Shown: positions 10,920 to 22,380, numbered from the stretch's first letter. The stretch is 64,000 nucleotides of DNA from Owenia fusiformis (GCA_903813345.2 CAIIXF020000008.1:11313278-11377277), one strand, 5' to 3'. Notes: generated by a model not told the origin, from the letters alone. Program-made: numbers and translations.

Positions 10920-12200
10920 AATAAAATTGAATTGAGTCAAAGAGGTTCAGAAGGTGAGCTAGGGTGGGGTGCCAGAGGGGATCGGAAGCAATAGGTTGTC
11001 CCCCGGAAACATTGACCATATGAAGGTGCTATTTGATGATATCTGGGCACTTTAAAAGTGTCTGAGACAATAAATGGAATTCAGAATTGTTCTAATTGTT
11101 TTGGTGGGATGTGTGGGGTGGCCCACTACGTTAGAACATTTTACGATTTTAATATGCTATTTGGTGCTTTCTGGGCACTTTATTGTTTGTCCCCAATAAA
11201 TATTGACCATATCAAGGTGCTATTGATGTTAATTCTGGGCATTGAACAAATGCAACTTCCAAGCTTTTAAATTGTTTTATGGGGACGTGATTAGTGGCCC
11301 GCTCCCCCTAGAAAATTGTACACTTTTGAGATGCTATTTGGTGCTTTCTGAGCACTGTCAAAGTGTATAAGTCAATAAAATGATCTTTTATTGCGGGATG
11401 CCAGAGAGTGAGGCGGGGTGCCAGATGGGAGCTAGGGGTTGTCTCCAAGAAACATTGACCATATCAAGGTGCTATTAAATGGTGTCTGTGAACTTTAAAC
11501 GTATCTGAGAAAAAAACATAAAATAAATTCAAAATTTTCAATTGTTTTGTATATTGGTCCCCCTAGAAAAAGTTACAATTTTAAAATGCTATCTTGTGCT
11601 TTCTTGGAACTTTCAAAGTGTATGATTCCAATAAGACACATTGACTTTTTTTATGGGGGGGGGTGTAAATTAGGGAACCAGGGGGGGGGGGGAGTAGACT
11701 ATATCCTATTTAGTCTGAATAATATTCAGACTATACATATAGTATGTTAAAATTTGTTAACAAAAAATATTTGTTTACATAGGAAGTGATATTCAAAATG
11801 GCTATTCAAAATGGCGGGAGTGAATTAATTTGCATATTTGTTACTTCAACTAGCTTTATTTCCACCTAATATGTTGTGTTATTATTGCATTTAATTAATT
11901 GTACCTTACTACTTAATTGAAGTGATAAAATGTTGTTTTTTAACTAATGCTTCCTCAAATTGATAATTTTTTGCAGAAAATTTCACTGCAATTTCCACAG
12001 GACAGTAGTACATCATAACAGACTGACTTCTATAGTCAGTCTGTTAGATACATACTAAGAGGTGGAGGTGTGTTAAATGCTGACTATAGTAAGGAGCTAT
12101 TTGATGATGTCTGGGCACTTTAAAAGTGTCTGAGACAATGTATAAAATAACTTCAATTGTTTTGTGGGGGTGTGAGGGTGGCCCACTCCCTCTAGAAAAT
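10920..12200. repeat. Degenerate tandem repeats of about 230 bp
   Basis: Recurring blocks such as ACATTGACCATATCAAGGTGCTA and TGCTATTTGGTGCTTTCTG appear around 11,010, 11,205, 11,455 and again near 12,080. Lengths vary and poly-G runs interrupt them (11,645-11,692; 12,218-12,234). No coding sense. Confidence 0.7.
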
Positions 12201-13095
12201 TTTACAATTTCTTTATCGGGGGGGGGGGGGGGGGATGCTAGTCTATATCCAATAGACTGAATGAGAATTTTCATTCCAAATTTCAAAAAAAATTAAGACT
12301 GAATAAGATGTTGTCTAGGGGGTATGCGGTAGTATGTATCCAACAGACCGAATATAATATTCGGTCTGTTATGATTGATATATTTCCTATGGAAATCGCG
12401 GTGATATTTTTTGCACATAAATTTCTCGTTTATTACAAGAATGTTCACCTTGAAAATTGGTGAATATGTTGAAGAGATGTTCATCTTAAACTAGAAGCAA
12501 AAATATTTGTATAAGGCGGGTACAAGTTGATATAAAATAATGAAATGTTCAGACTCACCAAAACTTCAGGATGTGTTTATAAGTACATCGCGAAATCAAT
12601 GTCAAGGACGTTTGAGTTCACGAGATCCAAACGAGATATGCAAATATTTTGAACTTTGACAACACATGACCACTTGATTACCTCGGCCTTCTTCATGAAT
12701 ATTTCCGCTCTATTTACTATAAATGAAGAAAATTAATCGGGATAATGATAATAAATGACTAGATCTAATAAATTCCCGCACAAATGGAATTTATCAACAC
12801 GCTTCCGTCCGCTCCACGTGTTATTTGTTTACAAATAGACTGACGTCACTGGCTAAATCTCGTTTATCGTGAGAATTGGCATTGCCAAAATGGCTTGACC
12901 TAATCAATGGCTTCGCTACAAGAAGCGTCTGTACATTTTATGAATATCTTCAGTAAGAGGACAATATACGAAAAAATAATATTGTAAGTACTTTACAAGG
13001 TAATCATTTTATCATTTAACAAACTTATTTGTAACATTTATTCAACACCACATTTTACAATAGGTGACTTACAGTCTGAATATTTATTCAGACGA
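11711..13095. repeat. Cluster of four short perfect hairpins
   Basis: Hairpins with 9-13 bp arms at about 11,711-11,733 (AGTCTGAAT arms), 12,019-12,047 (ACAGACTGACT arms), 12,344-12,372 (AACAGACCGAATA arms) and 13,072-13,092 (GTCTGAATA arms). All carry variants of the same CAGACTGAAT core and lie near similar AGTCTATATCC motifs. Confidence 0.7.
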
Positions 13096-13390
13096 AGGAT
13101 ACAGTCTAGGGTATGCGGTCGCATCCATAGAACCCCCCCCCCCATCTGACGGCCCTGCCAAAGACAGCTTAGGTGTAACATGCTAATTGTGCATGGGTTT
13201 TTGATATACACAGATGATGGCATTAATTATCGTTAGGTATTCAGTGATTGCCTTGTCTGATAAGAAGACGTGTATGGCCAATCATACAATTGCTAACTTG
13301 ATATTGATATAATTGATATAATTACATACCTAAATGACCTACAAGAATATTGAAACTTTAAAGATTAAATCCGGGAGATAAGATCATAAA
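12850..13390. other. Non-coding Harbinger interior
   Basis: I see no gene here; it holds one of the hairpins and a C-run (13133-13143). The same is true of 13,720-14,300 apart from the subterminal repeat motifs. Confidence 0.5.
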
Positions 13391-13439
13391 ACGTTTCGTC
13401 TTACTTGGATTTCCGCAATCTGTCCTCCCTCTTGAACGA

Positions 13440-13637
13440 TTAGATGAGGAGTTCCATCCTCTCACGAATAGTTCGTAAACTATCAACGTGGAGACTTTTA
13501 CACACGTCGAGGCGAACAGCCTCCCAATTGGGAGGATTCTCCCATGGATTTCTTGCCAGGGAAGAACGCACTAAGACTAAGTCGTCTTTGAGTCTAAAGT
13601 AAACACGTTTTTTGGCGCTTTCTTGATCTTGAGACAT
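13440..13637 (-). pseudogene. Harbinger Myb/SANT-like partner protein, first exon
   Basis: From ATG 13637 (MSQDQESAKKR) the frame encodes FRLKDDLVLVRSSLARNPWE, then the tryptophan-containing PPNWEAVRLDVCKSL and LRTIRERMELLI, a pattern I recognise from the trihelix/Myb-like protein that Harbinger elements encode beside their transposase to bring it to DNA and the nucleus. An in-frame TAA follows LLI (13442-13440). The same frame then continues with SFKREDRLRKS up to a good donor (AAGTAAGA, about 13,405-13,398). So the exon was probably a single reading frame now interrupted by one nonsense codon. Later exons are not recognisable. Confidence 0.65.
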
Positions 13638-14581
13638 GATGTTCAGCAGTCCACGCGCTATGGATGAATATTGAAGGCTCATTGTGCTGTTTATAAGTAC
13701 GATTTGCAGGCCACTCACTCATAATCAAATTAGTTGACTAATTAGCCTGGTTCCTTTCATCAAAATAAGCACGATATACACTAAACATTATGTAGGTCAC
13801 TTAAATTTAACATTTAGGGGAAATTGATATACATTTGAAGGACAAAAATAGATGCGGAAACAACTACGCACAAAAGTGTCAACTTTACGTACTTTCGGTA
13901 TTGCAGTCGATAACACAAACGTATTGAGTCCACATTTGCTCCATCGATGCGTTACGGATTTTGATACGGGCAGCTGAAACGTTGTGCGAAGCAACTACAC
14001 TGTGATTATTGTAATACCATTCCACACAGTGTAAAATGAATTGAACATACCATTTGGAAAACTCGATTTATGTCAAACAATAAACAAATCCATTCACCAA
14101 ATCTAAGTCATATATTGAACAACACAATGTGTTTGTTCATACAGTGATACTTTTAGAACTAAAATCAATGTAATTGTATGATAAAATGGGATGCGTAAAT
14201 GACCAACGTACAAAAGCCTCATTTTTCGTGTTTTCCGTATTGCTGCACGTATAAATTGGACGGACTGCGCATAAATCTGGTAAATACGTTACGGATACGG
14301 ATACGTTGAGCTAAAAAACGTTGTGCGAAACCTCTCTAATGAGCCTACGGTGACTTTACGTTAGTTGCCTTTATTTCCGATATAGTTTGTTGTCTATAAA
14401 TAAGCCTAATATTTTTTACACGATTGCCGTGGCACGCATACGTATATTAATGTTGTCTGTAAGAGGAATATAATGACTAGATGCTATAAGATATAAAAAT
14501 CAAATTGTATACACTATTTTGACCATACATTCAAGGCTGTCTTCGTACTTTCGGTGTTTTTGATAAACTAGTAATAGACTT

Positions 14582-15593
14582 CTAAAATAGTTTTCCGTTC
14601 AAGCGCAGTGCTAAAACATGCGATTTGAGCTTTTCAGATCCAAATATAGTATTGTTGAAACTGCCTCGTTTAAACACTTTCATTGGATTCCCAAATTCAA
14701 CGTGATCCACGACTATAGCTTTGAAATTGCCAGCTTTGGAAATAAGTGGCCAAAAATACGATGATTTCCAACACGGTACAATCAATGTGCCCATTGCTCT
14801 ACATGCTATTAAATGCTTTATCGTCCTTCCTATATCTTGTATTGGAGGTACCAACCAGTTATTTTCTTTTTCCCAATTAAAACTAAAAGCATCGACTGCC
14901 TCCGCGTTTGGTTGTGCGAATTTTGAATTGAACCTCTCTAAGTTTGATATTCTATGCTAGCAAAACGATCGACTGTATGAGGTCCGTATCTACTATTCAA
15001 TAATTTGAAAATATGTGGCTGTATTTCCCAGTCATCTTGATCCAACATTTTGCTCATTAAATCAGCTTCTTGATTTTAATTTCTAGGTACCCATTGAAAG
15101 ACCATGTCAATCTTTGATTTGATACATTCTTGGAAAATGCTCAATGCTAAAGTTTGCAATTCTTTGACCATGCTACCCTTGCTAGTTATGCTACAAACAT
15201 TTTTGTTATCTGTTGACCAGTTTACCGACTTGCCCTCAATTTTATGTTTGAAAGATTTCAAAACAATTTCTACTGCTTTCAATTCACGCCAAGTTGAACT
15301 TTTGAGCTTTTCTGATTCTGACCATTTTAGATAACAAGGTTGTTGTTGTTTTTTCGATTCTAGTTCTACCACATAGCCCGCGGCAGCAGTGCTTGATGCA
15401 TCTGAATACAGGAATTTCTCTGGCACGGTGTATGAGATTAACGCGACGCCGTTATACTTTTCGATTTCATTCTATTGTTTTTCAAAAACGCTTTTGTCGG
15501 AATTTCTCTAAAAGGAATTTTATAACCGTTTTTTACGATGTCTAAAACGTAACTGTTTGCATTTATATGTGACCAAAACTGTGCATGCCTCTT
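14582..15593 (-). pseudogene. DIRS-type pol remnant: RT N-terminus, RNase H, C-terminal region
   Basis: Just left of the MITE the minus strand encodes a pol stretch including YVLDIVKNGYKIPF, the conserved region before the DIRS reverse transcriptase core. The fingers and palm with the YxDD box are then missing. At about 15,430-15,475 the sequence passes directly into RNase H (15426-15076: LYSDASSTAAAG, STWRELKA, WSTDNKN), with a frame change. After a further stop and frame change near 14,945 comes the segment ending at 14582 (AVDAFSFNWEKENNW, then RAMGTLIVPCWKSSYFWPL), typical of the DIRS pol C-terminus. With no polymerase active site this copy cannot make cDNA. Confidence 0.85.
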
Positions 15594-15596
15594 TAA

Positions 15597-16603
15597 GGTA
15601 ACGCTTAAGTTAATCAAAAGTACAAAAAAATGGCAGGCATATTTTTTTGACTAAGTCACAAGATTTTGTTTTCTGTTTTCCTTATATGTGAATGCATTTC
15701 CTGACTAAAGAGACATGTCAAAGAAATCTTCACATTTAAACGCATTTTTTTAACGATGAATTGGAGGTGCATGGGTCCCTAAAGCTAGCATGGAGACAGT
15801 GAAGTGAGGATAACTTTTTAAAATTTCAAGGAGTAGGATTGTAATAGAGACACATTTGTAAGACTCAAAAATTTCCACAAATCATCTTACCTTACCAAGG
15901 AACACTGAAGGAGCATTAAAATCTGTACTTCATGCATTGTTAGAGTATAATAAAGCTCAAACCAAAGTAAATTCTAAATATTTCATTTCCACCATTTTCT
16001 TTGCTGGGACTATTTTCTAGTCCAAAATAATCCTCACTCATGTATCCATTGTTTACATTTAAAAAACATCAATTGCGTATCTATTATGCTTATTATACTG
16101 TTATATATAAAGTATACTAGTGATAATCCATGCCACTTGGTGAAGTCACAAAAACTTATATGAGGATTACAGGAAGTCTAGAAGTAGTTCCGGCAAGAAA
16201 AATGGTGGACATGAAATATTTATCAGAAACTATGGTTTGAGCTTTATCATACTCTAACAATGCAAGAAGAGCACATTTTCATGCTCCCTCAATGTTCCTT
16301 GGTAAGGTAAGATGATTTGTGGAAATTTGGGATTCTTGCAAATGTTTGACTGTTGCAAGGCTACTCCTTCAAACTTTCAAAAATTAGCCTCATTTCACGG
16401 TCTTTATGTTAGCTTTGGGGACCCATGCACCTCCGATTCATAGTTATAAAAAATGTGTTTAAAAGTGAAGTTTTCTTTGACATGTCTCTTTAGTCAGGAA
16501 ATGCATTCACATATAAGGAAAACAGAATACAAAATCATGTGACTTAGTCAAAAATATATATGGCTGTCATTTTTTTGTACTTTTGATTAAGTTAACGGTT
16601 ACC
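15597..16603. mobile_element. piggyBac-like foldback MITE, 1.0 kb, inserted in pol
   Basis: TTAA at 15593-15596 and again at 16604-16607 flanks terminal inverted repeats beginning GGTAAC. The two halves stay complementary for most of their length: the left arm near 15,890 and right arm near 16,300 share an inverted TTACCTTACCAAGGAAC stretch. TTAA duplication with GG-starting termini is the piggyBac signature. No transposase is present. Confidence 0.88.
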
Positions 16604-16880
16604 TTAAATTACCCTTTACATGAATTTTGTTTCCCAGGTCTTTCAAGATTTCAGAAGTGTTTGTACTTAACTTTTCTACTGTGCTACGACTAACGACTGG
16701 ATTCTGTTTGGTTCTTTTTGGTACACGTGTCTGCCCAGTGCCCGATTTCGCCGCACGCCCAGCAACCACCTGGTCTGAACTTGCTTGCTCCACGTGGATA
16801 ATAGCGTCCTTCGTACCCATATCCGCGATTTGATGCGTAACTGTACCCCTGCTTGAAGTAGCTGTCGTGTTGTTGATCAT
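16599..16880 (-). pseudogene. 5' part of DIRS pol ORF, overlapping gag
   Basis: This frame overlaps the 3' end of gag, as pol does in DIRS elements. Its C-terminal part, SRSTVEKLSTNTSEILKDLG, reads as the start of pol, and it is cut at 16603 by the TTAA-flanked MITE. Removing the MITE and one TTAA keeps the frame open into the pol segment on the other side (15592 leftward), which supports both the ORF call and the exact MITE boundaries. The stretch before about 16,740 is shared with gag and may not be translated in this frame. Confidence 0.6.
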
Positions 16881-17433
16881 CTCTGTATTGGCCTCTGCGA
16901 CTTCTGAAACTAGAAAATCTACGAGAAGAACGGTATCGATTTGACGATCTCATTTTGCGTACTGCATCTCGATCGGCTGTTCTTATCCGTTTATCATCGT
17001 CACTGTCATTAGCCAATGGCTTTTTATCGTATTCATCTACAGTTTTCCATCCTGCGTCGGATGTATCAGCTAGTTTTACCAACTTATTTCTATATGTAAG
17101 AAAATCAATACCTTTCATAGCCGAGTCGTGAGCCTCTTGCAATAAATCGTTCACTTTGTCGGGGTCAGCTTCGCTCGCGCGCTCTAGTGCGTCTGTAGTA
17201 GTCTGGAAGCAGGCTTTCACCTTAAGATTAAACTCGTGTTGAATTTTGTTGCCCTTTTTCTTGAACACGTATGGTGTACTGTTTTCTTCGTCTGTTTTCA
17301 TCTTTTTTAGCAATTTAGCGTTGTTTTCCTCTGTTTCTTCTCGCAAATGCTTTCGGAATTTCCCAAATTCTTAGGTAAGCAAGGTGCTAACACTTTGTAG
17401 TGATGCTGGTTGACTCATGTCTATTGGGTCCAT
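16690..17433 (-). pseudogene. YR retrotransposon gag with CCHC zinc knuckle, one nonsense codon
   Basis: The likely start is ATG 17433 (MDPIDMSQ), only 28 bp inside repeat A1. An in-frame TAA at 17373-17371 separates the first 20 residues from the rest (17370-16690). The body is charged, with an Arg/Ser-rich region (SSNRYRSSRRFSSFRSRR) and Tyr/Gly repeats. It ends in a zinc knuckle, CWACGEIGHWADTC, that would bind the element RNA. Size and knuckle match DIRS/Ngaro gag. Everything except the single stop appears intact. Confidence 0.82.
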
Positions 17434-17460
17434 TGTGTAATGTCCACGTGTAATATGGAT

Positions 17461-17658
17461 AAGGTGTTCACTGTATAGATGACGTAGCCAGAATGATTTC
17501 GTCTCTCCTAAACACTACACACCTATTCACTCACTCATATTCTACTCGCATTCGAAAATAGCGTTCGATTTTCGTAACGCTTAAAGCTACACTCTGTAGT
17601 AATATGTAGAAATAATTTATATTCTAATTCGTTACACTCAAACGAATATAAATAAAAC
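17461..17658 (-). repeat. YR retrotransposon repeat A1 (5' copy)
   Basis: 198 bp nearly identical and in the same orientation to 4947-5143. It lies just upstream of gag and so is the 5' copy of the split direct repeat. It probably carries the promoter, though no TATA box is obvious. Confidence 0.9.
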
Positions 17659-17991
17659 GTCTTCTTTTGAATGGTCATTATTTAATTTGGATGTTATTTC
17701 TAGATTTTTCCAAAAAATATTTGCGCAATACACTGATGAACTTCTTCCTCCAAATCGAGATTTGTATTTTATTGACTCGGTCAACTGCACATTACCCCTG
17801 CTTCGGACAATTGTGATATTTTTACATCTTGTAGTTTTCAATGTCCACTTTTGAATATTAATAATTTAATTTGGCTGATATTTTTATATTTTTCATAAAA
17901 AAATTATTAGCCCAGGAGACTGTTTTCCAAACCGACACTTGTCCTTTGAATAAATTGAAACTGAAAGTGAATAATTCTGCAATTCTATATT

Positions 17992-18906
17992 CACGGGTAA
18001 CTAGAGTATCCGCGTATATTGAGTATGGCCGGTTCTTAGGCTACGAATATGACCTGTTTTGGAAAGTCATGAGAGGCACAGCTGCTTAAAGATGGAAAAT
18101 AAAGGTTAACTTCTATATTATCCTTTTTGAAATTGTGTTTGTTGAATATAGTTTATGCTGTATTTATAATAGTAATGTAACAAAAAATGTTAAACATGAG
18201 CTATTTTAGCAATGTAACTGTTCATAATGGAATATCAATCAGAAAGTACAGATTTCTCGCCTTAGAGCCAAATCATTAATATCACAGTAGAAAAAAACAA
18301 ATCCCAAACCTTTTTATGGCTAACCTGAACAAGATCTCCAAATCTCAGTTTATATGATCCCCCGTAGAGTGAGCAAGAGAAGGATTTATCTTTTCCCAGA
18401 GGATACGCTTGTGAAATGTCATGGAAACGAGTGTAACACGGCCCACTGATTGTTTCATAATCGTATTCTCCAATAATGGGGCACCAGTGACATTCGTATT
18501 CTCAAAAATTCAAAGATGTATCATATTTGGACAGAGCAGGCTAAATTATTTAAATTATTCATGACTAATCCGTAGATCTAGCTATATATTATACATAAGA
18601 TGTGTCATCCTCTTCGGAGTTGCGTTGTGTTACACAAAAACTGATCAAAGATGCTGGAAACTAGGATTTTACGGCTTCAATCTAATATTAATACGTTTTC
18701 TTTTGATTAAGGCCCCTTGTGATATGCCTGGCATTATAAGTATACCAAGTATCATTCATTGACCAAGTAGGATAAAAAGAAAACGTTCGAAAGTGTTCAT
18801 AAAAAGCAAGTTCTCACCTCGTCTGTTTATAGGAACAGAAATCGGTCACACTCGTAAGCTTAGAACCGGTCATACTCAATATACGCGGATACTCTAGTAT
18901 CCCGTG
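17992..18906. mobile_element. Non-autonomous TIR element, copy 1 (915 bp)
   Basis: The termini are about 45-bp inverted repeats starting CACGGG (GTAACTAGAGTATCCGCGTA) and ending in the inverse GATACTCTAGTATCCCGTG. The flanks ATATT at 17987-17991 and 18907-18911 look like a 5-bp target duplication. It is nearly identical end to end to the copy at 41461-42372. No transposase. Confidence 0.92.
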
Positions 18907-18911
18907 ATATT

Positions 18912-19344
18912 GCCGAAACGTTTATGACCTGGATATGGGGACCATGCTCGAAACAAATACAAGAATTGATTGAGTTAAGAAATACTAACAACATAGGCGT
19001 TATCCCAATACCCATAGAAATGTGGTAAAGGTATTAATAGGGTGTATTATAACACACTTCATCAATTATTAACATAATGGTGTACATTCACCTCGTTGAA
19101 CAAGGGGTCCGTTTTTTTTGAAAAAACAGAAGTTTTTTATTGTGATGTTGACAATCTATATTTGCCTTGTGAATTAGGTAAAGATTAAAAGGTGGATTGG
19201 ATGTAGTGGATTTCATGTAAAGGTTGGATTGGATCGTAAATCTTCAAAAATATGGAATTTCCACAGTTTAAAGCTCGGATTAAATTCACAAAACTAGCTC
19301 TGCAAATGATCTGATAGTAATGATACTATAAGCATAATAGGTCA
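18912..19344. other. Gap between TIR element and LINE fragment
   Basis: No gene seen. It contains the left arm of the inverted repeat that brackets the LINE fragment (19178-19236). Confidence 0.5.
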
Positions 19345-21371
19345 CTAGACTGCCTGGGGTCCCTCAACACAGTTCCTGATAAACACTGCACTCAACTTCA
19401 AAATATCAATGTTTTGCTCTTTCTTAAGTGTTTCGTGGCCATAAAGAATAAAGTTTAGTTTTTCCTGCCTGTTCTTACATGAATTTCTGTATCCAATATT
19501 TAGATCACAGAGTTGTTGTTCAAAAGTAATAAAATAACTCTGTCGAATGGGACAGGAGAAAAACACATGAATTGTGGTTTCATTTGTGTGGCCACAAGCA
19601 CAATCTGGCGAAAGAATATTTACAAAGTTATGTGCATGTAAATGAGCTTTAAATATAAAATCCACTCTTATTCGGTTTAAATAGATTTCAAGTGATCTAC
19701 TGACATTGATATCAGATGCCAAAGTTATGTTTGTGCTCATCAAACTCTTTGTCAGTGCCCTCTTAAAGGAATCTATGTCAATGCACTCTCTTAAAGTTGG
19801 CTCAAGTGAGTTCCACTCTCCTAAACAAGAAAAAACACATGATCTATTTTGGATTGATGATCTTTTCGCGGGGATGTGATATGGTAAGGTTAATCTTAGA
19901 TCTCTTATAGGTGCTCTTTTAAACTTTACAAAAATAGAGCTAACATAATTCGGAGCATTCCCCTTATAAACTTTAAAAACTAGGAACATCCTATGTAATT
20001 TCCTACGGATTTCGAGTGATGGCCAATTTAAAGTATGGAGTGCTTTGATGGTGGATGATCCGTGGATGACACCTGAGCAAATCACAGCAGCTTTATAATA
20101 TAATTTATCCAGGCATTTTAGAGTCAATGAGTTTGCACAGCCATAGAGTATATCATAGAAGTCAAAATGTGGCAAAATGTAAGAATTAAACATGAGTTGA
20201 AGATGTTTTCCACTGAGTTTTTTTGATAAACTTTTCAAGTGGTTAAGTAGCTTGTCAATTTTGTTTGAGGCCTGAATAATATGCGGTTCAAACGACAAAT
20301 TTTGGTCAAAAGTAAAGCCAAGGTGCTTATGTTCATTGACTTTAGGAATTATATCACCACCAAGTTACATTGGTGGAGTTTGTAAATCTGATTTTCTTTG
20401 GTCAAAAAAAGTTAGTTCTGCACTTTTGCTGGCCTTAAATTGCAATCTCCATTTTTGTGACCACTCATAAATATTATTAAGGTCAGTCTGCAATAGAGCC
20501 ATCTTATTATTTAGATCATGCTCTTTGAAGGATTGATAAATAGAAGTGTCGTCAGCAAATAAGTAACATTTTGAGCTAATATTGTCAGTAATATCATTTA
20601 TATACAAAAGGAACAGTAAAGGGCCTAAAATAGACCCTTGAGACACTCCTGAATTTATATAGTTCTCATCGGACCATTTAGATTCTTGGCCATCGATCAC
20701 AACTCTTACCCTACGATTTTCCAGGTAAGATTTAATTAGGAAACAGATATTTTCCCCAAAACCATAACTTGCAAGCTTACTTAATAAATGAATGTGCGAC
20801 ATTGAATCAAACGCAGCTGAAATATCTAGGAAAATACTTTTAACATTGTTACCATTATCTAAGCAATCTGTGATATAGTCAATTATGGTTAAAAGCTGGA
20901 GCTGGGTTCCCTGACCAGGGATAAATCCACTTTGTAAGTTGTAAAGAAGGTTCTGATCCTGAAGAAATTGAAATAATTGATTAAAAATAATTCTTTCCGT
21001 AACCTTTGAAATACAGCTTAGTAGTGTGACCGGTCTGTAATTTGAGGGAGTATTCTTATCGTTCTTTTTGTGGATTGGTGTGATATTACCAAGTTTCCAA
21101 CATTCGGGGAACTGGTTGGTCAAAAATATTTTATTGATTAATTTAGACAAAGGAAATGCGAGAGCAGGTGCTGAAAGTTTAAGCATCATATTACTGATCT
21201 GATCAGGCCCAGATGCTTTATTAATATTTAGAGACATCAAAGCTATATAAACCTCATCTCTATTTATACTCTATTATGAAATTATCCATTATTTTCTTAG
21301 ATTCAGAATCCAATCCACCTTTACATGAATCCATTCCACTCGATCCAATCGACCTTTTAATCCTCACCTAT
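19178..21371. repeat. Inverted repeat pair bracketing a LINE fragment
   Basis: 19178-19236 and 21309-21371 are inverted copies of about 60 bp sharing GATTAAAAGGT, TTCATGTAAAGG and GATTGGAT blocks. They enclose the RT fragment exactly, which suggests that the LINE inserted into a MITE. Confidence 0.7.
19345..21285 (-). pseudogene. LINE reverse transcriptase fragment (Jockey/CR1-like), one nonsense codon
   Basis: A single frame from about 21285 to 19345 holds a nearly complete RT: NINKASGPDQIS, LGNITPIHKKND, NYRPVTLLSCISKV, SGFIPGQGTQ, FLDISAAFDS, SGVSQGSILGPLLFLLYIND and the catalytic LFADDTS. After an in-frame TAA at 20367-20365 the same frame continues through the thumb/connection (HKHLGFTFDQ, YGCANSLTLKCLDKLYYKA) to a C-terminal Cys/His stretch (CACGHTNETTIHVFFSCPIR). 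There is no endonuclease, so the element is 5'-truncated just before RT domain 0/1. One nonsense codon is the only defect in about 630 codons. Confidence 0.9.
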
Positions 21372-22380
21372 GAATTATGAATCGACCATGGAACCCCATG
21401 GGAAACTTTGACAACAAATTGTTAATCTGTCAATTGATTTGAGCTTATTAGACTCCAGATGTAAATCTTCTTCTTCTACACACGTTTTCTCAATAACTAG
21501 AAGACATTGAGCCAAGACCTGTATGTGCTCATTTAAGGTCCTATATTCAGCTTATTCTGAATGACTCGGCTTATCATTGGTGACTCAGCTTATTCTGGAT
21601 GACATGGCTTATTGTGGATGATTTGGCTTAAAAATGCTAAATCTGGAGTCTGAAATTGAACTTGTTCAATTTCCAAAGTCTAGTTAATATTCTGTTTATG
21701 GTTTTACAGATTATTGTTTGCTGTGGTGTTTATAGTACTTGTATTTTTAGTTATTAATAGCCTCGTATTAAGTCATGATGGGCCCACCACACTTCAAAGT
21801 CTGAACTTTGTTTTTTTAATGCAAGCTAGACTGTCTCAGTCGTAAAAATGTCGATGAAATAATCGTTACATTGTGATTGTCCATTTGAGTGTCTTCAATA
21901 ACTCGTAAATGCTATTTCTTTAAATAATTGAGAATGTAACGTGTAGACGGGGTCACGTTGGGGGATTCGACATCTCAATATAGTTGAAAGTATTTCCATA
22001 TTTCAAGATTTAAGATGCAAAAAGCCCAAATCCATTAGAACTGAAAAGGGAAAATCCAGACAGTTGACCAACCCAAAGTACTTAAATATACTGATGATAC
22101 ACTCTAGTATACCTTGGGAATACATGGTGAGTTCATTTAAGAGATCATTTGAGAGAATTATGAATAATTCGTAAAAAGTGAAATATATATCGCAAACTAC
22201 CTGAATTGCGTATAGATATCCTATATTCTTCCGGCCATAGTTTGAATATGGTATATGTTCTAGGACCCTGTAGCCAAGAGATCTCTGTGTTGTTACACTT
22301 AGGAATAGAGCCCCATCTAAACTGAAACAAAAGATGTGACAGTTAGTTATAATAACATTTAAAATAACTTTGTCATGCCC
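21372..22380. other. Non-coding stretch with a short tandem repeat
   Basis: 21,545-21,640 carries about four copies of a ~27-bp unit around GGCTTATTCTGGATGAC. I see no gene in the rest. Confidence 0.55.

Larger units (their letters stand above)
8305..14338. mobile_element. PIF/Harbinger DNA transposon, 6.0 kb
   Basis: The left end (from 8305, AGAGAGGTTTCGCACAACG) is repeated inverted at the right end (to 14338, CGTTGTGCGAAACCTCTCT). The subterminal regions are rich in ACGTATCCG and CGTTACGGATACG motifs in both orientations. Only TA is clearly shared as flank, although Harbinger elements usually duplicate TWA. A satellite copy continues on both sides. Inside are a DDE transposase on plus and a Myb-like partner gene on minus, the standard two-gene Harbinger set. 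A second copy of the subterminal motif (13,830-13,995) suggests an end duplication. Confidence 0.85.
4540..17658 (-). mobile_element. DIRS-order YR retrotransposon with split direct repeats, heavily nested
   Basis: Read right to left: A1 (17658-17461), gag (17433-~16690), pol (about 16.8-14.58 kb), YR (6332-5346), B1 (5232-5144), A2 (5143-4947), a 318-bp spacer, B2 (4628-4540). A1/A2 match over ~197 bp with about two differences, and B1/B2 match over 89 bp. A1-genes-B1-A2-B2 is the split-direct-repeat arrangement known from PAT and Ngaro-like members of the DIRS order, which move through a circular DNA and a tyrosine recombinase rather than LTRs and a DDE integrase. About 8 kb of foreign DNA separates RNase H from YR. 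The 318-bp gap between A2 and B2 departs from the canonical abutment. Confidence 0.85.
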
